This document shows positions 25,901 through 29,198 of a stretch of 29,198 nt of DNA, piece after piece. The notes below the pieces were generated by a model, which worked only from the letters and a program-made list of their open reading frames with translations, was not told where the DNA came from and made no database searches. The position numbers and the translations under genes were made by a program. Origin of the DNA: an uncultured bacterium (GTDB lineage Bacteria; Bacteroidota; Ignavibacteria; Kapaibacteriales; UBA4661). Numbering within the stretch: position 1 is the first letter of the stretch; every line of letters starts with the position of its first letter. Where the stretch lies: positions 1 to 29,198 of the forward strand of contig CALCNX010000120.1 in NCBI GenBank assembly GCA_937899715.1, given 5' to 3'.

Positions 25901-28900
25901 ACATGAGAATATCAATGATGTAAGTGTGGTACTTACCTTTCTGAATGCTGCGGTCGTAGGCGGTAATGCCGGAGCAGTGACTGGTCTGACCCCGAAAACA
26001 CTCACGATTGATTTTGCTGATGCCCCTGTGGTCATCAACCCACCGTCGGCGGCATATTCCGGAACAATGTTCGCGGAAGCGGGAGCAAATAACGGTACTG
26101 TTACAACGATACGTACCGTTACGCTTGCATTCGATACATTTGTGCCGACCGGTGCCTTTACGCAGGGGGTTCACTTTACGGCAACTGGTATTCCGGCGGG
26201 TCTGACACTCGCTATTAACCGTACCTCGTCCGAGATAGCACAGATTAGCTTCACGGGCGCGGCATCGGCACACGAAAATATCAATGACGCAACGGTGAGC
26301 CTAACCTTCTTAAATGCAGCCGTTGCCAGTGGCAATGCAGCAGCAGTGACGGGCTTGACCCCGAAGACGCTCACAATTGATTTTGCTGATACCCAAGCCT
26401 TGAGTTCGGCTGTTTACTCCGACTCGACATTTATCGAATCGGCGGTTAATAATGGTTCCGTCATTACGGTCAACACGCTGACCCTGAACGGTGCTTCCTT
26501 TGCAAATGTTTCTACCTTCACACAAGGAACACATTACACGGCAACAGGTGTTCCGGCAGGCTTGAGCCTCGTCATAACACGCACTGGATCCAGCACGGCT
26601 CAGGTTTCTTTCATCGGCACAGCAGCGGCGCACGCAAATACAAACGACGCAACGGTCATGCTGACCTTCCTTAATGCAGCACTTGTGAGTGGTAATGCTT
26701 CCAGTATCAGTGGTTTAACTCCAAAACGCTTGTTTGTTGACTTTGCCGACCCGACCTGTGGCGCTGTGACGACACTTGCAGGTAATGGTAATGCAAGCGT
26801 AATTGATGGAGCAGGCCTTTCGGCATCATTCGCCGACCCGCGTGATGTGGTAACCGATGCGGTGGGTAATATCTATGTAGCAGACAAATACTGTATCCGT
26901 AAAATTACCCCTTCGGGTGTCGTGACAATACTTGCTGGTAGTGCGACTGCATCAGGGTTTGTTAATGCAACCGGAACAGCCGCACGATTTAGCGATATTT
27001 ATGGTATTGGTATTGATGCCGTTGGTAATATCTATGCTGCTGATTATGCGAATGCCTGTGTCCGTAAAATTACACCAACAGGTGTGGTAACGACGGTTGC
27101 GGGTGGTAATGGTGCTGGCTTTACGAATGGTCCGTCGGCATCGGCAACGTTCTTTGCTCCTCACGATGTTGCCGCCGATGCTCTCGGTAATCTCTATGTG
27201 GCAGATTTGGGTAATAATGCCATCCGTAAAATCAGCAACGGCGTCGTCAGTACCCTGAGTACAAGCCCTGTTGCCGGAGCAATCAATGTTGTGGTTGATG
27301 CTTCTGGTACGGTGTACGTCGGTGGATACAGCGCCAATAAAATATACAAAGTCGCACCAAACGGTGCTGTAAGCGTTGTTGCGGGAAGCGGTGTACAGGG
27401 TAATGCCAATGGTACGGGTACATCAGCATCCTTTGGACAGCCGGTCGGGATAACGGTGGACACACAAGGCAACCTTTATGTCGCGGACTATTATCCATAT
27501 AACCTGATTCGCAAAATCACACCGTCGGGTGTTGTAACGACACTTGCCGGTACAAATTCTGCGGGCTATGCTGACGGCACGGGAACCAGTGCCGCCTTTA
27601 ACTATCCATGGGGGCTTGCATTGGATGCCTCAGGGAACCTGTTTATCGGTGACCGCTTCAATCAGCGTATCCGCTCAATCTATGTCTGTGGTGCATCGGG
27701 ACAGTTCCCGCTTGCAGCAACATATACGGGCACGGTGTTTCCGGAAGCGATAGCCAATAATGGTACGATAACCACAACCCAAACCGTAACGCTCGGCGGT
27801 ACGACATGGTCATCTGCCATTGCTGATGGCTCTGGTCTTGTTGCCGGAGCGCACTATACGGTGAGCGGAGTACCAGCGGGATTGACTCTTCAAATAACGC
27901 GCACTTCGCCCACGAGCGCGGTCATAGCCTTCATCGGCGCAGCAACGGCACACGCCAATCTGAATGATGCCTCGGTTGTCATTACCTTCCTGGATGCTGC
28001 TGTGGCTAATGGAGCAGCCTCTGCGGTTGCGGGCTTAACGCCCAAAACGCTGACGATTGATTTCAACGACCCACCGATAGGCGCTTCGGCTGTCTATTCG
28101 GATGTTGTCTTCCCCGAAGCTTCCACTAATAAAGGTCAAATAACCGCAACCCGCAGCGTTACGCTCACCAATGCCAGCTTTGCCAGTGGCGCATTTGTGG
28201 ACGGGACGCATTTTACTGCAAGTGGTGTTCCTGATGGCTTGACACTTGCCGTCACACGCCTTTCGGCAACACAGGCACGCTTGGCATTCACCGGGACAGC
28301 CTCGGCTCATGCTCTGGCAAACAGCACGGATGTTGTTCTTACGTTTCTGCCTGCGGTCTTGACCGGAGGCAATGTCGGCGCTGTTGCAGACTTAACGCCT
28401 AAGACACTCCGCGTGAACTTCCTTGACCCCTACACAGCATCGTATTCCGATACCACGTTTGCCGAATCGGTTGCCAACGATGGCAGCGTCCCGACAACAC
28501 GCACCGTAACGCTGCTTGGTACGACCTTCACAACGCTTGCCACAACCCTCGTTCAGGGAACACACTTCAACGCTTCGGGTGTTCCAGCGGGGCTGACGCT
28601 GACGGTAACGAAACTCTCGCCGACCGTTGCGCAGATAGCCTTCAGTGGCTCGGCACTCGCGCACGTGAACGATGTCAACAATATCACGCTCAGTTTCCTG
28701 AATGCTGCGATTGAAACCGGAAACGCTACCAGCGTTATTGGACTGACACCGAAGAAGTTGTCTATTGACTTTATCGCACCGTACTCGGCAACCTATTCTG
28801 CGAAGAACTTCATCGAAGGTCCCGCCAATGACGGTTCTGTTCCGACAACACGGCTTATCTCGCTCTTCGGCGGTGATGCATGGTTGCCGACCACACTCTT

Positions 28901-29198
28901 ACAAGGTGCGCACTTCACGGCAACAGGTGTTCCGGCGGGCTTGACTATGGTGATGACTCGCACATCTTCCACTGGTGCTCAAATTTCCTTCACGGGTTCG
29001 GCAACCAACCATGCCAATATCAATGATGCGTCCGTTTCTATCACCTTCCTGCCGGAAGCACTGGTGAGCGGCAATCCGTCTGCTGTTGTGGGGCTTACAC
29101 CTGCCACACTGACGATTGATTTCCGCGACCCCGATGTTGCGCCACCCTCCAGCCCGAACATTCTTGATTTTACGCCACAAGTGGGCACGACGGGAACC
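19950..29198 (+). CDS. Giant modular secreted protein (delta-60, NHL and beta-sandwich repeats), 3' end outside window
   Basis: An open frame of 3083 codons with no stop, cut by the window edge. Start ATG at 19950; ATG at 19959 is equally possible. Residues 1-35 form a signal peptide ending WAQA. Residues about 36-395 hold seven delta-60 repeats (QPDGKI...DGT.D..F). From residue 401 there are 17 repeats of about 120 residues (YSGTTF.E....NNGSI, then GTHFTA..VPAGLT..VT+ and I.FTGNA..H), interrupted by two six-bladed NHL propellers at about 1255-1534 and 2270-2580. The window ends in the first strand of a probable IPT/TIG domain (FTPQVGTTGT). No enzyme domain or sorting signal is visible. It is most likely a cell-surface or extracellular adhesin or matrix protein. 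It follows the LytTR operon on the same strand after a terminator and a 763-bp control region. Early repeats (about 22.2-23.4 kb) are AT-richer than later ones. Confidence 0.9.
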   Translation, partial: MLFMIKQHSSPYRFAVFLAIVLVLIRLSVESAWAQAVSLDTEFTSNALGALAGHSAPYSRVLLQPDGKIIVAAEQGLVRFNTNGTKDQSFQFPAMRIDPFSAEILLQPDGKIIVAGAYPNFLTVYRFNTDGSRDMSFNASNAACNGGSSIRSAALLSDGKILIGGAVSTFGGQTAANLFRLNQDGTVDATFNAGGSGASVWPACMLPLPDGKILVGGFTGTYNDIAHGGIYRLNADGTLDESFNAGGGFSGGIDRYGPQSFALRTDGKYAVIGDFTSFQGLSSAFVAVVNPDGSPDISFQSTAVGVNGSAWCVAIQPDGKFLVGGAFSMTNSNSFTRFNADGTLDDTWNIGSGFNGRVFGAVIQPDGKIVVAGEHTTYNDTTTSYIARLSTTLAEISTFAARYSGRTFNESMLTNDGSISNTQIITLNNNLRWTSSVVNGTTLTNGVHYTVANLPAGLSLVLTKNSYQDVEIAITGKALSHSAANSINNVQITFTDAALWNGQTAASVVDLNGINLSIVFGDQPTASYSATTFSESLPANDGSIATVHTITLGLATWASTIPDGTVLTPDEHFTAANVPSGLTAVVTKISATQATISFTGNAANHKSVNNANNVQLAFTDSALEGVSASSVQGLNGVNLGVTFSNPGFMGSFYTFPEDTTNDGRISTTRTVALIDEEWTSSVGIGMEFVNGVHYSAPTIPDGLQIHITKVSNTEATISFTGAALEHNAWHYSNTFLFTPQAFTSLSPYNDRPGGIRLTINFIKNATALYSFTNFDESIPANNGSIATIRTISLSATKWTSAIATGATLINGTHFSAFNIPLGLTAVVTKISDAQATIGFIGNAVEHQSLNSVNNVQLIFADAALSSVATANVEGLNAIDLSITFRDNGSAIPYAVYSDSVFVESGADDGTITTAQTITLGEEAWASSIPDGAEFIEGTHFIASGVPDGLTLSITRTSSTTAQLTFTGNATIHRNFNDATIVLEFLDAAVLGMNIQNVEGLSPKSLLIDFKDIISATYSGTTFLESAANNGSIATTQTITLRTATWSNSAASFTPGVHYSITNVPQGLTAVVTKVSQSTARISFTGNALNHFSANNVTNAQLTFTNAALHFAFTTSQVEGLNGVNLSILFRDPTATFSGTTFLESVVNNGSTATTQTITLGAATWASSIANGTTLTVGTHYTIANVPVGLTAVLTKISASRVAINLIGNAANHQNADNVNNVQITFTDAALDGASASSVQGLNGVNLSIVFIGKECNTVTTFAGNGASASVNGTGVAASFIDPYAVATDKSGNVYIADGSTVRKITPNGVVSTLTQSVGGNGIAIDGSGTIFTIEQTKINKITPAGVVTTVPTSGLTLSNGSDIAVDAFGNLFVSDGLNSIYKIAPTGVTTKLNNQPVIAAGIAVDPLGNVYAGGYNTNKVYKIAPNGNLTTIAGTGQAGYADGVGTSAQFNQPVGLTLDASGNIYVMDYVGSRIRKITPGGVVSTIAGSGTVGYADGVGTSASFNYPLHVALDTTGNLFVTDRLNYRIRSINVCGASGALSGAAVYLGTGFQESTTNNGSIAATTSTIVLGSVTWASSIANGTALTAGTHFTASNVPSGLTAVVTKISASQATISFTGNAANHLSTNNVNNVQLTFTDAALNGVSASSVQGLNGVNLSIAYLNPGSALYSGTVFPEAAANDGTITTTRTITLFNEQWSSAIGIGTVLVNGSHYSAAGVPAGLLMSITKISGTAATISFTGTALAHQNANDALVTLTFTPQALASLTPSNQVGGLNKTLTIDFNDNPSASYSGTTFLEALPANNGTIATVRTVTLFAAEWTSTVASGSVLTAGAHYIASNVPAGLTVVITKISSTGATLSFTGNAIAHQSANSVSNVQITFFNAALSSHAISSIAGLNGVSLSLNFNDNAVASYSGTTFSEASANDGTVSTTRTVTLAFDTFVPTGIFTEGVHFTATGVPAGLTLTVTRTSQSAAQIAFTGSAAAHENINDVSVVLTFLNAAVVGGNAGAVTGLTPKTLTIDFADAPVVINPPSAAYSGTMFAEAGANNGTVTTIRTVTLAFDTFVPTGAFTQGVHFTATGIPAGLTLAINRTSSEIAQISFTGAASAHENINDATVSLTFLNAAVASGNAAAVTGLTPKTLTIDFADTQALSSAVYSDSTFIESAVNNGSVITVNTLTLNGASFANVSTFTQGTHYTATGVPAGLSLVITRTGSSTAQVSFIGTAAAHANTNDATVMLTFLNAALVSGNASSISGLTPKRLFVDFADPTCGAVTTLAGNGNASVIDGAGLSASFADPRDVVTDAVGNIYVADKYCIRKITPSGVVTILAGSATASGFVNATGTAARFSDIYGIGIDAVGNIYAADYANACVRKITPTGVVTTVAGGNGAGFTNGPSASATFFAPHDVAADALGNLYVADLGNNAIRKISNGVVSTLSTSPVAGAINVVVDASGTVYVGGYSANKIYKVAPNGAVSVVAGSGVQGNANGTGTSASFGQPVGITVDTQGNLYVADYYPYNLIRKITPSGVVTTLAGTNSAGYADGTGTSAAFNYPWGLALDASGNLFIGDRFNQRIRSIYVCGASGQFPLAATYTGTVFPEAIANNGTITTTQTVTLGGTTWSSAIADGSGLVAGAHYTVSGVPAGLTLQITRTSPTSAVIAFIGAATAHANLNDASVVITFLDAAVANGAASAVAGLTPKTLTIDFNDPPIGASAVYSDVVFPEASTNKGQITATRSVTLTNASFASGAFVDGTHFTASGVPDGLTLAVTRLSATQARLAFTGTASAHALANSTDVVLTFLPAVLTGGNVGAVADLTPKTLRVNFLDPYTASYSDTTFAESVANDGSVPTTRTVTLLGTTFTTLATTLVQGTHFNASGVPAGLTLTVTKLSPTVAQIAFSGSALAHVNDVNNITLSFLNAAIETGNATSVIGLTPKKLSIDFIAPYSATYSAKNFIEGPANDGSVPTTRLISLFGGDAWLPTTLLQGAHFTATGVPAGLTMVMTRTSSTGAQISFTGSATNHANINDASVSITFLPEALVSGNPSAVVGLTPATLTIDFRDPDVAPPSSPNILDFTPQVGTTGT
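20055..21149 (+). other. Delta-60 repeat propeller domain of the giant protein
   Basis: Seven units of the form LQPDGKI(I/L)(V/I)(A/G)G...RFN.DG(T/S).D.(S/T)F, the delta-60 signature, at residues about 36-395. Such repeats form beta-propellers and are common in large secreted bacterial proteins. The last unit lacks the D..F end. Confidence 0.85.
21150..23709 (+). repeat. Beta-rich repeat array A (units 1-7)
   Basis: Seven repeats of about 120 residues starting near 21150, 21515, 21885, 22238, 22608, 22981 and 23342. Most have the W-containing form (TLG.ATW.SSI.NGT) and end V.GLNGVNLSI.F. Unit 3 (ending GGIRLTINF) and unit 5 (ending SPKSLLIDF) are divergent. They resemble Ig-like adhesin repeats; I cannot name a Pfam family with certainty. 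Confidence 0.85.
23710..24551 (+). other. NHL propeller 1
   Basis: Six NHL units (GIAVD..GN(V/I/L)(Y/F)V.D....I(R/Y)KI.P.G.V(T/S)T(I/L)AG) at residues about 1255-1534. The domain opens with Cys1255 and closes with Cys1534, an arrangement suited to a disulfide clasp. NHL propellers bind proteins or other ligands; the ligand here is unknown. Confidence 0.9.
24552..26751 (+). repeat. Beta-rich repeat array B (units 8-13)
   Basis: Six units starting near 24552, 24938, 25305, 25671, 26023 and 26392. Units 8 and 10 have the W form ending in GLNGV; unit 9 is like unit 3 of array A. Units 11-13 have a second form (TLAFDTF or TLNGASF, VTRTS, FLNAAV..GNA.AV.GLTPKTLTIDFAD). Confidence 0.85.
26752..27692 (+). 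other. NHL propeller 2
   Basis: Six NHL units at residues about 2270-2580, again opened by a cysteine (2270) and closed by one (2580), with two further cysteines inside. The closing segment (FNYPWGLALDASGNLF, then RIRSIYVCGASG) closely matches that of propeller 1, so the two propellers and their exit linkers are duplicates. Confidence 0.9.
27693..29130 (+). repeat. Beta-rich repeat array C (units 14-17)
   Basis: Four units starting near 27693, 28071, 28428 and 28781. All end GLTPKTLTIDF or a close variant. The last is followed by a Pro-rich linker and the beginning of an IPT/TIG domain at about 29133, cut by the window end. Confidence 0.85.

Noticed and set aside
21150..29130. Regularly spaced repeats that could suggest a CRISPR or satellite array
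   Set aside because: The period is about 360 bp and repeats are conserved at protein rather than DNA level, so they are protein modules.

Overview
The window reads as chromosomal DNA from a Gram-negative bacterium of the Bacteroidota/Chlorobiota (FCB) side of the tree. The indications are two exact copies of the Bacteroidota-type -7 element (TAnnTTTG), few Shine-Dalgarno sequences, an OmpA/peptidoglycan-anchored outer-membrane protein, a TPR-histidine kinase, a LytS/LytTR pair, delta-60 repeats, and a very long modular surface protein. This placement is inference; no rRNA or other phylogenetic marker is present. No tRNA, IS element, phage gene or CRISPR array was seen.

Layout. (1) 86-2026: a secreted-sensor TPR histidine kinase. 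(2) 2192-3436: an exported M19 membrane-dipeptidase homologue with its own promoter and terminator. (3) 3437-3976: a 540-bp gap with a promoter-like element, several hairpins and a strong bidirectional terminator, possibly a small RNA gene. (4) 3977-7906, minus strand: a 1309-residue TerB-FHA-ABCG-type half transporter with an unusually long coiled-coil external loop. (5) 8333-10477: a beta-barrel protein with a polyproline linker and two OmpA-like domains, divergent from the transporter. (6) 10669-19186: a tightly overlapping six-gene operon. Four tandem genes (one broken by a single stop codon) encode a signal peptide, a seven-bladed kelch-type propeller, one transmembrane helix and a very short cytoplasmic tail. 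The fifth gene encodes the same ectodomain and helix fused to a LytS-type histidine kinase, and the sixth is its LytTR response regulator. (7) 19187-19949: a 763-bp control region with a terminator, a 15-bp direct repeat spaced 21 bp, a TATAAT box and a long stem-loop. (8) 19950 to the window edge: the first 3083 codons of a giant secreted protein containing a delta-60 propeller, 17 copies of a ~120-residue beta-rich repeat, two embedded six-bladed NHL propellers and the first strand of an IPT/TIG domain.

How they may work together. The kelch operon looks like a signalling system in which several kinase-less copies of the receptor are made, by translational coupling, together with one receptor kinase and its DNA-binding partner. 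The regulator gene is followed directly by the control region of the giant surface protein. That region carries a direct repeat with the spacing expected of LytTR sites, so the simplest hypothesis is that the propeller receptors sense an extracellular or periplasmic ligand and the regulator controls the giant adhesin. The architecture is seen directly; the ligand, the partner roles of the kinase-less copies and the target gene are inference.
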